Source of the DNA: Vibrio astriarenae
GTDB lineage: Bacteria; Pseudomonadota; Gammaproteobacteria; Enterobacterales; Vibrionaceae
Assembly: GCF_010587385.1 (NCBI RefSeq)
Contig: NZ_CP047475.1
Span: forward strand, 310,001 to 374,000
Reading direction: 5' to 3'
Length of the DNA stretch: 64,000 bases
Of the stretch, positions 52,290-61,744 are shown in pieces. The notes under the pieces were generated by a model. That model searched no databases and had not been told where the DNA came from. It worked only from the letters and a program-made list of their open reading frames with translations. The position numbers and the translations under genes were made by a program. Each line of letters begins with the position of its first letter. Position 1 is the stretch's first letter.

Positions 52290-53198
52290 ATGGATCAACA
52301 ACGCTTAACACACCTCAAACAGCTCGAGGCAGAGAGCATTCACATCATTCGTGAAGTTGCTGCAGAGTTCGACAACCCGGTCATGATGTACTCGATAGGT
52401 AAGGACTCATCAGTGATGCTTCACTTGGCGCGCAAGGCCTTCTATCCGGGGAAAATCCCTTTCCCACTGCTGCATGTCGACACGGACTGGAAATTCCGTG
52501 AAATGATCGAGTTTCGAGATCGCACCGCGAAGAAATATGGTTTTGATCTTTTGGTACATAAAAACCCTGAAGGCTTAGCACTTGGCATCAACCCTTTTGA
52601 TCATGGCTCATCAAAGCACACGGATGTCATGAAAACTCAGGGCTTGAAACAAGCATTAAATAAGTATGGCTTCGATGCAGCCTTTGGTGGTGCTCGCCGT
52701 GATGAAGAGAAATCTCGTGCAAAAGAACGAGTTTATTCATTCCGTGATAAGAACCACACCTGGGATCCAAAAAATCAGCGACCAGAGTTATGGCGCACTT
52801 ATAACGGTCAGGTTAACAAGGGAGAGAGTATTCGTGTCTTCCCATTATCAAACTGGACCGAGTTGGATATTTGGCAATACATCTATCTTGAGAACATTGA
52901 AATCGTGCCGCTGTACCTTGCTGCACCACGCCCTGTGGTCGAGCGCGACGGCATGCTGATTATGGTTGATGACGATCGAATGAAGCTTCAACCAGATGAA
53001 AAAGTGGAGAACAAGAGCGTGCGCTTTAGAACGCTTGGCTGTTATCCATTAACTGGCGCGATTGAATCTGAGGCTGACACCCTGACAGAGATAATTGAAG
53101 AGATGTTAGTCGCCACGTCCAGTGAACGACAGGGGCGAGCGATCGACCACGATCAATCAGGATCAATGGAACTGAAAAAACGTCAAGGTTACTTCTAA
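52290..53198 (+). CDS. cysD: Sulfate adenylyltransferase small subunit CysD
   Basis: 302 residues. With CysN it makes APS from sulfate and ATP. The PP-loop is [13 protein letters not shown] near residue 34. The conserved [16 protein letters not shown] and [13 protein letters not shown] segments follow. The C-terminus ends KKRQGYF. It lies 18 bp before cysN with good ribosome binding sites. Confidence 0.97.
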   Translation: MDQQRLTHLKQLEAESIHIIREVAAEFDNPVMMYSIGKDSSVMLHLARKAFYPGKIPFPLLHVDTDWKFREMIEFRDRTAKKYGFDLLVHKNPEGLALGINPFDHGSSKHTDVMKTQGLKQALNKYGFDAAFGGARRDEEKSRAKERVYSFRDKNHTWDPKNQRPELWRTYNGQVNKGESIRVFPLSNWTELDIWQYIYLENIEIVPLYLAAPRPVVERDGMLIMVDDDRMKLQPDEKVENKSVRFRTLGCYPLTGAIESEADTLTEIIEEMLVATSSERQGRAIDHDQSGSMELKKRQGYF

Positions 53199-53215
53199 GG
53201 ATCTAAGGAAAGACA

Positions 53216-54646
53216 ATGAACAGTGCTGTAGAAGCTCAGCTAGCCGAGCTAGGAATTGAAGGCTATCTTACCCAACACCAACACAAATCGCTGCTGCGTT
53301 TTCTGACCTGTGGTTCCGTCGATGATGGCAAGAGTACGTTAATTGGCCGCTTGCTCCACGATTCAAAGCAGATTTATGAAGATCAATTAGCGGCGGTTCA
53401 CTCTGACTCACAACGCGTGGGAACCACGGGTGAAAGGCCGGACCTTGCGTTGTTGGTTGATGGTTTGCAAGCAGAGCGAGAGCAGGGGATCACGATTGAT
53501 GTCGCGTATCGCTACTTCTCTACACAAAAACGTAAATTTATTATCGCCGATACGCCCGGACACGAGCAGTACACCCGTAATATGGCGACAGGTGCTTCAA
53601 CGTGTGATCTTGCGGTTATCCTGATTGATGCGCGTAAAGGGATTTTGGATCAAACACGCCGTCACTCTTTCATCTCTGATTTACTCGGAATTAAGCACTT
53701 TGTTGTTGCGGTAAACAAGATGGATTTGGTGGACTACGCTCAAGAAACTTTTGAGCAGATCAAGCGTGACTACTTGGCCTTTGCTGAAAACTTGAGTGGC
53801 AATATTGATATTCAGATCATTCCTATTTCAGCGTTAGAGGGCGACAACGTGGTGGATAAAAGCCATAAGATGGCTTGGTATCAGGACGCATCACTACTCG
53901 ATCTGCTTGAAAAGGTTGAAGTGAACAAATCACTCGAGCAGGGTGCGTTCCGCTTCCCTGTACAATATGTGAATCGACCAAACCTCGATTTTCGTGGCTT
54001 TGCTGGCACGATTGCATCAGGTTCAGTCAAAGTTGGTGATGCCATCAAAGCACTGCCATCAGGCAAAGAGTCTAAGGTGGCACGTATCGTAACGTTTGAT
54101 GGTGACCTTGAGCAGGCTTATGCAGGTCAAGCGGTCACAATCACACTGGAAGATGAGATCGATATTAGTCGTGGTGATCTGATTGTTCTTGATAAGGCGC
54201 AAGTGACGTCAACCAACCATCTGCTAGCGGATGTTGTTTGGATGACCGAAAGTGCTTTAGAGCCAGGGCGTGAGTATGACCTTAAGATTGCCGGCAAAAA
54301 AACGGTGGGTCAGCTTATTGAAGTCCGTCATCAATACGATATTAATAACCTGTCGAGCTTTGATGCCCAGAAGCTGCCGCTCAATGGTATCGGCTTGTGC
54401 GAATGGACACTCACTGAGCCAGTGGCGCTGGATGCTTATCAGTCTTGCGCAGACACAGGTGGCTTTATCGTTATTGATCGCTTGACCAATGTGACAGTCG
54501 GTGCGGGTCTTGTTCGTGAAAGTTTGGATGCAGTGACGCAACAAGCAGGTGACGTTTCAGCTTTTGAAGTCGAACTCAATACTCTGATTCGTAAACACTT
54601 CCCTCATTGGGGCGCACAAGACATCAGCAAGCTGTTGAAGTCTTAG
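53216..54646 (+). CDS. cysN: Sulfate adenylyltransferase large subunit CysN (GTPase)
   Basis: 476-residue EF-Tu-like GTPase driving APS synthesis. G1 is [12 protein letters not shown] (about 33), G3 [13 protein letters not shown]4 VNKMDLV. Beta-barrel domains 2 and 3 follow. It is not fused to an APS kinase domain; that activity is the separate cysC at 56413. It sits between cysD and an SLC13 carrier. Confidence 0.97.
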   Translation: MNSAVEAQLAELGIEGYLTQHQHKSLLRFLTCGSVDDGKSTLIGRLLHDSKQIYEDQLAAVHSDSQRVGTTGERPDLALLVDGLQAEREQGITIDVAYRYFSTQKRKFIIADTPGHEQYTRNMATGASTCDLAVILIDARKGILDQTRRHSFISDLLGIKHFVVAVNKMDLVDYAQETFEQIKRDYLAFAENLSGNIDIQIIPISALEGDNVVDKSHKMAWYQDASLLDLLEKVEVNKSLEQGAFRFPVQYVNRPNLDFRGFAGTIASGSVKVGDAIKALPSGKESKVARIVTFDGDLEQAYAGQAVTITLEDEIDISRGDLIVLDKAQVTSTNHLLADVVWMTESALEPGREYDLKIAGKKTVGQLIEVRHQYDINNLSSFDAQKLPLNGIGLCEWTLTEPVALDAYQSCADTGGFIVIDRLTNVTVGAGLVRESLDAVTQQAGDVSAFEVELNTLIRKHFPHWGAQDISKLLKS

Positions 54647-54672
54647 TAAAGGTGCATGGCGAGGGATAGCTA

Positions 54673-56397
54673 ATGTGGGAGCAAGGATTTGTACTATCAG
54701 TATTACTGGGGATTGTCACCTGCCTATTAGTGACTCGTATCAAACCAAGTTATATATTCGCTGGGGCAGCGTTCCTAGCGTTTATCTTCGGTTTGATCGA
54801 TGTGGAGTCGTTGGCAGCCAACTTTACCAACCCCTCTTTGCTCACACTTGTGTTGTTGATTCTCTCGTCGGTTGCACTAGAGAAAACGCGGCTAATCAGT
54901 TGGGTTAGCCACAGTATCTCTGAAGGAGGGCTAGGCACCGTTGTCGCTAAGCTTGGCGTGTCAACCGCACTGCTCTCTTCGTTTACTAATAATACAGCGG
55001 TGGTTGTCTCTCTTATTGGGGCAATTAAACGCAACCGCAAACATGCGCCTTCGAAGCTACTGATTCCACTTTCCTACGCTGCAATCTTGGGTGGAACTCT
55101 GACGTTGATAGGGACTTCAACCAATCTAATTATTAATAGTTTTGTTGAAGATGCAGGCTTGCCGAGCTTAGGCTTTTTTTCGCCGACCATCATTGGTTTA
55201 GCAGTATTGGTAGGTGGCGTTGGTATCTTAATTCCGTTGAGCTATTTATTGCCTGATTACGATGAGTACAGTCAAGATGATTTGCCCTACTTTTTGGAAG
55301 CGAGAGTCGAGCCTGGCTCACCACTGGTTGGGCGTAGCATTAGCGAAAATAACCTACGAGCTTTGCGCAAGCTTTTCCTTGCGGAGGTGATTCGCGACGG
55401 GAAAAGCGTGCCTTCGGTTAACCCTGAGTTCATCTTAGAGGCTAGGGATAGGTTGCTGTTTTGTGGTGATGTAGAGAGCGTTGCCACACTGACGGAAATT
55501 CCTGGTATGACACTGTTTGGCCAACACCACCTGAATGGTCAGAACTTCAATGAATTGGTGGTAAGTTCGTCAGCAAGCTTTTGTGGTAAAACGCTAAAAT
55601 CCAGTCGATTTCGTGATCGTTTTGACGCGGTCGTTGTTGCGATTCGTCGTGGCCATGAAAGGTTGGAGGGCGGTCTTGGCTCTGTGGAGCTTACCGCTGG
55701 TGATACCTTAATCGTGGTACCTGGAAAACGCTTTGAGAGTGAGATCAAGGCTCACCGTAAAGAGTTTGTTTTTGTTCAAGAGCTTGGTTCATCTGCAAAG
55801 ATGGACGGAAATAAGTCTGCAATGGTGCTATTGGGCTTTGCTGGAGTTATTGCCGCTGCACTGCTTAATGTTCTGCCCATTATTAAGGGGTTGAGTGTTT
55901 ATCTCATCGCTTTGTTACTGACTAAAACCATTCAGGTCAGTGATATTCGTCGCCGTTTTCCTAGTGACATTGTGATCATTGTGGGGGCGGCACTATCAAT
56001 CGCGCAATTAATGCTATCAACCGGATTGTCGGAACGTATTGGTGAAATGTTCATTGAAGTATTTAATGGATATGGAGCGATGGGGGCATTGGTTGCCACC
56101 TATCTGGTGACCATGATACTGACTGAATTAATCACGAATAATGCGGCTGCGGCATTGGCTTTTCCATTTGGGTATAGCCTGGCTCTTGGCTATGGCGTTG
56201 ATCCAATGCCTTTTATTATGGCGGTATTATTTGGTGCGAGTGCCAGCTTTATTTCTCCGTATGGCTATCAAACGAATCTATTAGTGTATAGCGTTGGCAG
56301 TTATAAGTTGACTGATTACGTAAAAATAGGGCTTCCCATCTCGCTGGTGTATTCCGTGCTGGTGTTAGCGTTGATCCCTATGTTTTTCCCATTTTAA
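54673..56397 (+). CDS. SLC13/DASS-family carrier with two RCK_C domains, likely sulfate uptake
   Basis: 574-residue membrane protein. Membrane segments cover about 1-200. A cytoplasmic insert at about 205-375 holds two RCK_C (TrkA-C) modules: LVGRSISENNLRALRKLFLAEV and CGKTLKSSRFRDRFDAVVVAIRR. More membrane segments follow to the C-terminus. The paired helix hairpins carry SSFTNNTAVV / GGTLTLIGTSTNLI and TELITNNAAAAL / GASASFISPYGYQTN, the substrate and Na+ sites of this family. Its location between cysN and cysC strongly suggests sulfate as substrate (inference). Confidence 0.9.
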   Translation: MWEQGFVLSVLLGIVTCLLVTRIKPSYIFAGAAFLAFIFGLIDVESLAANFTNPSLLTLVLLILSSVALEKTRLISWVSHSISEGGLGTVVAKLGVSTALLSSFTNNTAVVVSLIGAIKRNRKHAPSKLLIPLSYAAILGGTLTLIGTSTNLIINSFVEDAGLPSLGFFSPTIIGLAVLVGGVGILIPLSYLLPDYDEYSQDDLPYFLEARVEPGSPLVGRSISENNLRALRKLFLAEVIRDGKSVPSVNPEFILEARDRLLFCGDVESVATLTEIPGMTLFGQHHLNGQNFNELVVSSSASFCGKTLKSSRFRDRFDAVVVAIRRGHERLEGGLGSVELTAGDTLIVVPGKRFESEIKAHRKEFVFVQELGSSAKMDGNKSAMVLLGFAGVIAAALLNVLPIIKGLSVYLIALLLTKTIQVSDIRRRFPSDIVIIVGAALSIAQLMLSTGLSERIGEMFIEVFNGYGAMGALVATYLVTMILTELITNNAAAALAFPFGYSLALGYGVDPMPFIMAVLFGASASFISPYGYQTNLLVYSVGSYKLTDYVKIGLPISLVYSVLVLALIPMFFPF

Positions 56398-56412
56398 AAG
56401 GATTTAAGATAA

Positions 56413-57033
56413 ATGAGTGCAACTGTTGAAACTCAAGATGCAAACATCGTGTGGCATCAGCATGCTATCGACAAGGCATTTAGATCAGGCCTTAAAAAAC
56501 AGAAACCTGCTGTACTTTGGTTTACTGGCCTCTCAGGAGCGGGCAAGTCGACCGTTGCTGGTGCGCTAGAAACCAAGCTCGCCCAACTGGGTTATCACAC
56601 ATACTTACTGGATGGCGACAATGTGCGTCATGGCTTATGTAAAGACCTGAGTTTTTCAGACAGTGACCGCAAAGAGAACATCCGCCGAATAGGTGAGTTG
56701 GCTAAGCTTATGGCTGATGCTGGTCTTATTGTTCTTTCAGCCTTTATCTCACCTCATCGCAGTGAACGTCAGATGGTGCGAGAGTTGCTGCCAGAGGGGG
56801 AGTTCATTGAAGTGTTTGTTAATGTACCGCTTGAGATTTGCGAGCAGCGCGACCCGAAAGGCTTGTATAAAAAAGCACGAGCGGGCGAGATAAAAAATTT
56901 CACCGGTATTGATTCGCTGTATGAAGCGCCAGAGTCTCCTGAAATTGACCTACCGGCCGGTGAGCTCGATGTTGCCCTGCTGGTGGACTTGATGATTGAG
57001 TCATTGGATCAAAAAGGCATTATTAGACTTTAA
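56413..57033 (+). CDS. cysC: Adenylylsulfate kinase CysC
   Basis: 206 residues. It phosphorylates APS to PAPS for reduction to sulfite. P-loop [17 protein letters not shown] at about 35-51, then [27 protein letters not shown] and the lid [15 protein letters not shown]. Last gene of the cobA-cysDN-carrier-cysC run. It converges on the minus-strand TIGR03899 gene with a 9-bp gap. Confidence 0.97.
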   Translation: MSATVETQDANIVWHQHAIDKAFRSGLKKQKPAVLWFTGLSGAGKSTVAGALETKLAQLGYHTYLLDGDNVRHGLCKDLSFSDSDRKENIRRIGELAKLMADAGLIVLSAFISPHRSERQMVRELLPEGEFIEVFVNVPLEICEQRDPKGLYKKARAGEIKNFTGIDSLYEAPESPEIDLPAGELDVALLVDLMIESLDQKGIIRL

Positions 57034-57042
57034 TAGCGCCAA

Positions 57043-57933
57043 TTAGGCGCTGTGGTTTACGCTACCTTTGTTATCTGAATGGATAGCAAAGGTCTGCTGC
57101 AATAGCAAAGTGACCTGTTCCCAATAATCGTTATTAGGTTTGTTACCTAATAGACGGCACAGCTCATTTCCGGTTGGAGTGAAGCGATAGTAGAGCAAGG
57201 TAGTCGACTTTTGATGTGTTTGAAGGGTCATTTGTCGCCCCTGGTAGAGGATTGGGAGCGGAGCTGCCATCTCTATTTCACCAGACTCCAGTTCGCTAGC
57301 ATGAACTAAACCAAGCTCCATTAACACGAGCAGGCTGGAGTAGGGAAGTTGATGTGCCCCTAAACTGACAGTGTGGGTTGAAATACGCTTACCAAGAGTA
57401 AAAATGCTCCCCTTAGTTTTTACCCCGATGAATAACTTTTTGCTCGAGTCACTGCCAAAGCTGCAAGCGAGCGATGCGGCTCGTTGAAGGATTTGCGCTT
57501 CTTTCGGGCTCATGTCGTGCAAGATTTGCAGTGCCTTCATCGATGTCGATCCTGGATTTGTTACCTCGCGCTTTAGCACTTGAGCCCATAACTTCTGCAT
57601 CATAGGGCTATGTATTTCTTGTGCCATGTCGAAGAAACGGTGTAACCAATCAGGGTCAGGCTGCCCAGCACTTTCATTTTTACAGCTACCGTAGGCTGCT
57701 TTCATGATACTTTCGAGGTTCTTTTGACGCAGTTCTCTGCGCTTTCTTTCTCTTTGCAAAGCACGTTCAAGTGCTGTTGTGTCAATTTGCTCGTTGTTCA
57801 ACTGAGCATCAAGCCCATGCTCCTCTGCAATAGCCAGGATCTGCTTACCACTCTCTTTGATATAACTTTTCTTTTTATCTTGGGCTTTGGTTTCTTCAAC
57901 CACCACGGTGATATTTTTGCTGTCTTGGCTCAT
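57043..57933 (-). CDS. TIGR03899-family protein (DUF2806-like), unknown function
   Basis: 296 residues, soluble, no signal peptide. The N-terminal third is highly charged and helical (EETKAQDKKKSYIKESGKQ, then an arginine-rich RALQRERKRRELRQKNLE coiled coil). The middle shows DPDWLHRFFDMAQEIHSPMMQKLWAQVLKRE and PKEAQILQRAASLACSF, the pattern I recognise from TIGR03899. The C-terminal part has LTPTGNELCRLL-like sequence resembling a winged helix. No catalytic motif is seen. Gene is monocistronic next to cysC. Confidence 0.75.
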   Translation of the reverse strand: MSQDSKNITVVVEETKAQDKKKSYIKESGKQILAIAEEHGLDAQLNNEQIDTTALERALQRERKRRELRQKNLESIMKAAYGSCKNESAGQPDPDWLHRFFDMAQEIHSPMMQKLWAQVLKREVTNPGSTSMKALQILHDMSPKEAQILQRAASLACSFGSDSSKKLFIGVKTKGSIFTLGKRISTHTVSLGAHQLPYSSLLVLMELGLVHASELESGEIEMAAPLPILYQGRQMTLQTHQKSTTLLYYRFTPTGNELCRLLGNKPNNDYWEQVTLLLQQTFAIHSDNKGSVNHSA

Positions 57934-58242
57934 TGGTGCCTTCTCGTTGAGCTATCGACCCGGATGGGCAATTATGCTTCATGTTGAACAATTGAGCACC
58001 AGTATATCGCTATTTGCTCTATCGGTGCATCTAAAGGTGAATCTGGGCTAACGATACAAAACTGCACTTATAACAGCCATTTAACATTGGTGTAGAGTGA
58101 AGTGTGCGGAAGAACATTCTCAGGTTACTCAGATTTGCACTCAGGCCTTTTGCTCCATGGTTTGATAGATCATGTTATGCAAAATTACGGCTGGCTCAAA
58201 TGATAACATTTTGTTAAAATTTAACAGGATTGAGGGGGCGAT
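57934..58242 (+). other. Gap of about 310 bp upstream of the small membrane protein
   Basis: No gene or strong hairpin was seen. It is AT-rich toward the right, with GTTAAA-A-TTTAAC, a perfect 13-bp palindrome, at 58213-58225. This lies 18 bp before the start of the next small gene and just before its GAGGGGG ribosome binding site. Confidence 0.5.
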
Positions 58243-58353
58243 ATGAATATACCGAGTATGCATAAGGTGCGCCGCTCTATGTCAGTGGCGCTATTAATCA
58301 TTGGCTATGTACTGGTGTTAGCATTTCTGTCTCAGTACTTATTTAGTAAGTGA
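58243..58353 (+). CDS. Small single-pass membrane protein, 36 residues
   Basis: A 36-codon frame starting MNIPSMHKVRRSMSVA behind an unusually strong ribosome binding site (GAGGGGG, 4 bp before the ATG). Residues 14-32 form one hydrophobic segment (ALLIIGYVLVLAFLSQYLF), preceded by basic residues, so the N-terminus should be cytoplasmic. It is followed within 50 bp by a good terminator, so it looks like a complete transcription unit. I do not recognise the family. The match of ribosome binding site, positive-inside charge and terminator makes a real gene likely. Confidence 0.65.
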   Translation: MNIPSMHKVRRSMSVALLIIGYVLVLAFLSQYLFSK

Positions 58354-58400
58354 ACGATCACTAAATATGACTAGACGCAACAGCACTAGCACCAGACAGC

Positions 58401-58429
58401 AAAAAGCCTCATTTTGATGAGGCTTTTTA
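58401..58429. terminator. Bidirectional terminator between the small gene and the zinc operon
   Basis: AAAAAGCCTCA and TGAGGCTTTTT pair around TTTTGA, with A and T runs on both sides. Confidence 0.93.
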
Positions 58430-58455
58430 GGTTTCAGGTTGACAGTTACTGAGAT

Positions 58456-58974
58456 TTAATACATGTCGTCGTACTCTTCAATACCCATCCCTTCAATCAC
58501 ATACGCCGTTTCTGCTAACTCATGGTCGACGGTTTCAGTTTTTAACGTGCCAACCACATAAATGACATCCCATAGTTGCTGAACAGGTGCCCCTTCAGGA
58601 TAGTTTACGTAGATGATTTGGTTTGGTGGTGGTGGTGGTACGTGAATACAAGCCCCAAAATAAGGAACGAGTAAAAACTCTGTCACCTTATTGGCATCTC
58701 CCTCAAGTGGGATGACAAAGCCAGGGATGCGTACCTTACTACCATTCAGTTCAGGGCGAACGCTACCAATTTTTTGTTGTTGGGCTGCCAATGGTGACGA
58801 CTCGTCGTGTGCAGGCAGTGGCATGCCCATATTTGAAAACTGTTGGCGCTCATCCTCTGGAACCAGATCAAGCCAGTCTAGGGTCAGTGCTTCTTCACTA
58901 CTTGCAGCAGAAGCTAAGCCGGGAACGAACAGTATTGTTAGAGACAGCAGAGCTGCAGATATTTGTTTAAGCAT
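58456..58974 (-). CDS. DUF3299 exported protein of the zinc operon
   Basis: 172 residues. A signal peptide (about 1-23, cleavage after GLASA) leads to a periplasmic DUF3299 domain with VRIPGFVIPLEGDANKVTEFLLVPYFGACIHVPPPPPNQ-type core: the cysteine and histidine of GACIHVPP are candidate metal ligands, followed by a five-proline run. Function unknown. Last gene of a five-gene unit with an ABC transporter and His-rich proteins under a Zur-like operator. It corresponds in content to the zrg operon of V. cholerae. Confidence 0.85.
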   Translation of the reverse strand: MLKQISAALLSLTILFVPGLASAASSEEALTLDWLDLVPEDERQQFSNMGMPLPAHDESSPLAAQQQKIGSVRPELNGSKVRIPGFVIPLEGDANKVTEFLLVPYFGACIHVPPPPPNQIIYVNYPEGAPVQQLWDVIYVVGTLKTETVDHELAETAYVIEGMGIEEYDDMY

Positions 58975-58977
58975 TTT

Positions 58978-60237
58978 CTATACCTTTATAGTCATACCAT
59001 CACTGAGTGATTGACGATATGCACGAATAGCTGGGATGAACCCAATAATCACACCTGCAAGTTGAACAAAGCCTAATAGCATCCATTCGTAACTTGAGAT
59101 CATGGTCAGTTCGATAGCGATTCCATATTGCTGTTGGATAATCGGTCCCGCAATCGCGAGAAGGGCATAAAGACCCGCAAGGCCAGTCGCGATGCCCACG
59201 AACGTTAGCGCACTTGCTTCACTGACCAGCAGCATCAAAATATGGCGTGGTCTTGCGCCCATTGCTCGAAGAATGGCCATTTCACGACGTCGCTCTTGTA
59301 AGCTAGTAAGCAAACTGCTCAGCATACCCAATAAACCGGCAACGACAACAAACACGGATACTACCATTAATGCCTGTTCAGCTACAGACATCATTCCCCA
59401 TAGCTCATGTAAGGCGACACCAGGCATAATAGCGCTGAGCGGTTCAAGTGGGTATGTATTGATCTCTCTTTGCAGAGCAAAGGTCTGAATTCGTGACTTT
59501 AGACCCACAAGCATCGCGGTAATTTGATTGGGTTGAAAATCTAAGGTTTCTAGCTCTGCTTTAGTTGGCGTTGGACCAAGAAGGGCCCCAGACTCCCAAC
59601 CAACATGAATCGCTTCAATCGACTCTAATGAGACATGTATGGTTTTGTCTACCGGCGTGCCTGTTGGTTTGAATATACCGACGATCTTAAATGGAAGGTT
59701 ATCGTGGCGACTAAACGCGACATCGCTGAGTCCATGGGCAATGATAATCTCATCATCGATTTTGTAGCCGAGACTGCGCGCCACATCAACGCCAATAACG
59801 GCCTCAAATAAACCATCGAACTCTCTGCCCTCGGCTAGTTCAAGGTGTTGACGGCTACCAAATTGGTAGTGGGTAAAGTAGTCATGATTGGTGCCCATGA
59901 CACGAAAACCTCGATGAGAATCGCCAAGAGAAATGGGGATGGTCCAGTCTACTGCGCGGTGTTGACTGAACTCTTCATAGCTACGCCAGTCAATATTGTT
60001 GGTGGCATTACCAATGCGAAATACAGAATAGAGGAGAAGGTTAACTTGCCCAGAACGTCCCCCAACGATGAGATCGGTACCCGAAATCGTATTGGCAAAA
60101 CTGGTTTTTGCTTGAGTACGAATACGCTCGACCCCCATCAACAGAATAACCGAGATGGCGACTGTTAATACGGTGAGAAGGGCCGTTGCTTTACGATTTT
60201 TTAGGCTTTTCCAAGCAAGAGTGCTGATTGCTAGCAT
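58978..60237 (-). CDS. FtsX/MacB-type ABC transporter permease
   Basis: 419 residues. One membrane segment at about 16-35 (ALLTVLTVAISVILLM), a large extracytoplasmic MacB-PCD-like domain, then three membrane segments in the last 140 residues around LLGMLSSLLTSLQERRREMAILRAMGARP, the FtsX signature. Such permeases usually do mechanical work or extract lipoproteins rather than import solutes. With zinc-linked neighbours the role may be to work on a metal-binding envelope protein (inference). Its start overlaps the ATPase stop by 7 bp. Confidence 0.92.
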   Translation of the reverse strand: MLAISTLAWKSLKNRKATALLTVLTVAISVILLMGVERIRTQAKTSFANTISGTDLIVGGRSGQVNLLLYSVFRIGNATNNIDWRSYEEFSQHRAVDWTIPISLGDSHRGFRVMGTNHDYFTHYQFGSRQHLELAEGREFDGLFEAVIGVDVARSLGYKIDDEIIIAHGLSDVAFSRHDNLPFKIVGIFKPTGTPVDKTIHVSLESIEAIHVGWESGALLGPTPTKAELETLDFQPNQITAMLVGLKSRIQTFALQREINTYPLEPLSAIMPGVALHELWGMMSVAEQALMVVSVFVVVAGLLGMLSSLLTSLQERRREMAILRAMGARPRHILMLLVSEASALTFVGIATGLAGLYALLAIAGPIIQQQYGIAIELTMISSYEWMLLGFVQLAGVIIGFIPAIRAYRQSLSDGMTIKV

Positions 60238-60950
60238 GTGCGTTCTCCTGCTGTGTTGATATCTTGCAATTGAATAGATCGTTTGAATAGTGGCTCTAGT
60301 GTTGGGTCATGACTGACAAACACCAGTGTGGATTGTGCTTCGGTCGCTTGTTCCATCAATAGCTCGATAAAGGCGGTGCGATTTTCAAAGTCGAGGGCTG
60401 AGGTTGGCTCATCTGCGATAATGAGCTTTGGTTCGCCGATAAGTGCACGCGCTGCCGCGACTCTCTGTTGTTGGCCAATGCTGAGCTCAATGACGGGCTT
60501 ATTGAGTAATTCATTCGGCAGGTGCAGCCTTTCAAGCAGGTGTCGTGCTGTTGCGTCAAGAGAGCCTTGAATATTGCTCTTTCGGTGCGCTGAAAACTGA
60601 CATGGAAGCACCACGTTTTCTACCACACTCAAATAAGGAAGAAGATTAAACTGTTGAAATATATAGCCGATATGATCTGCACGGAAGCGATCTCTTTGAC
60701 GTGAACTTTGTTGAGTTAGGTCATTATCAAGTACCGCGACCTTACCTGATTCCGCAGCATTAATGCCCGTCAGTAAGGAGAGTAGAGTGGATTTACCGCA
60801 TCCACTTGGGCCTTTGATAAAGGTATGCTCAGCCTGAGTTATGGCCAATTGATCGATTTGGAGTGTCGGTTTTGCGTCCGGAGACCAGCGAAAGGTCACA
60901 TTTTCCAGATCGATGACATTGGATAGGTCAGTGGTTGTTTGTGGCATCAT
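60231..60950 (-). CDS. ABC transporter ATP-binding protein (LolD/MacB type)
   Basis: 239 residues with Walker A GPSGCGKST, Q-loop region YIFQQFNLLPYLSV, signature LSIGQQQRVAAARAL and Walker B LIIADEPTSALD. It partners the FtsX-like permease just downstream. Matches the ATPase of the V. cholerae zinc-regulated zrg operon in context. Two adjacent ATGs are possible starts. Confidence 0.94.
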   Translation of the reverse strand: MMPQTTTDLSNVIDLENVTFRWSPDAKPTLQIDQLAITQAEHTFIKGPSGCGKSTLLSLLTGINAAESGKVAVLDNDLTQQSSRQRDRFRADHIGYIFQQFNLLPYLSVVENVVLPCQFSAHRKSNIQGSLDATARHLLERLHLPNELLNKPVIELSIGQQQRVAAARALIGEPKLIIADEPTSALDFENRTAFIELLMEQATEAQSTLVFVSHDPTLEPLFKRSIQLQDINTAGERTC

Positions 60951-60982
60951 TGAGTTACTTATACACAGAGCAATGAGAAGAA

Positions 60983-61001
60983 GGGTGGCGTAGTGCCACC
61001 C
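60983..61001 (-). other. Hairpin between the His-rich gene and the ATPase gene
   Basis: GGGTGGC and GCCACCC form a 7-bp perfect stem with a GTAGT loop, followed on the minus strand by a pyrimidine-rich TTCTTCTC. It could partly terminate or protect the upstream mRNA so that the binding protein is made in excess over the ABC subunits. Confidence 0.5.
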
Positions 61002-61022
61002 ATTTATAGCGACTGATGGCGA

Positions 61023-61688
61023 TTAAAGTGAGAAACGGTTAGAAGAGCCTTCTAACGTTGCACCACCTTGAACACGGTCAGTTAAGATATTGACCGAAAT
61101 TTTATGTGTTTGTTCAAACTTCTCCATCCAGCTTGTTTCAAGTTGGGTTAGATTCTCGATGTTTCCACATTCGAAGTGATATTCAATTGTGAATTCACCG
61201 TGTCCGTCGTGAGCATGGTCATGGTCATGGTCATGGTCATGGTCATGATGGTCGTGATGCTTATGCTCATCGTGGTCGTGATGTTTGTGTTCATCGTGGT
61301 CGTGATGTTTGTGCTCATCATGATCGTGACCATCATGCTCATCGCCACCCAATGTATGAGATACCGATTTGTATTCTAGAGCACAGTTTGCATTGGCAGG
61401 GAAACTAAATAGCTGCTCTGGTTGCTCTAGTGTCGCAATCGCTTGTTGCAGAGCTTGTTTCTCTGCATCGGTTTCTGGTGCACGTTCAAAACCGACAACG
61501 TCTGCTCCTGGGGCGACAATTTCAATTAGGAGCTCATTGGCATCTTGTGCGACGTTAAACTCAACTTCACCATGAACATGTGCACCATGTTGGCGAAATT
61601 CATCGTTGGCTTGTGCTGCTACTGAAAACAGTGCACAAGAAGATAGCGTTGCTAGTGTAATTGCGTTGAGTTTTTTCATCTTCATCAT
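61023..61688 (-). CDS. DUF2796 His-rich periplasmic zinc-binding protein
   Basis: About 221 residues from the ATG at 61688 (other in-frame ATGs at 61748, 61712, 61697 and 61679; no clear ribosome binding site separates them). Signal peptide with cleavage after VAAQA. The mature protein begins NDEFRQHGAHVHGEVEFN. The centre is a histidine/aspartate stretch of about 45 residues built of HDEHKHHD repeats followed by (HD)n. The DUF2796 family is zinc-regulated in vibrios (ZrgA-type). It is second in the operon and is the probable metal-capturing component. Confidence 0.88.
   Translation of the reverse strand: MMKMKKLNAITLATLSSCALFSVAAQANDEFRQHGAHVHGEVEFNVAQDANELLIEIVAPGADVVGFERAPETDAEKQALQQAIATLEQPEQLFSFPANANCALEYKSVSHTLGGDEHDGHDHDEHKHHDHDEHKHHDHDEHKHHDHHDHDHDHDHDHAHDGHGEFTIEYHFECGNIENLTQLETSWMEKFEQTHKISVNILTDRVQGGATLEGSSNRFSL
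61203..61334 (-). repeat. Tandem repeats encoding the His-rich segment
   Basis: Near-identical 24-bp units (encoding HDEHKHHD) occur three times, next to five 6-bp CATGGT-type units encoding HD. Such in-frame repeats can change number by slippage without breaking the frame. Confidence 0.85.
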
Positions 61689-61744
61689 TTTTAAATCCAT
61701 AATTTTATTCATAAATATAGTGCAGAATTGCGGATAATATCCGC

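Noticed and set aside
61203..61334. Regular repeats as a possible CRISPR array
   Set aside because: Units are adjacent without unique spacers and encode an in-frame His/Asp segment.
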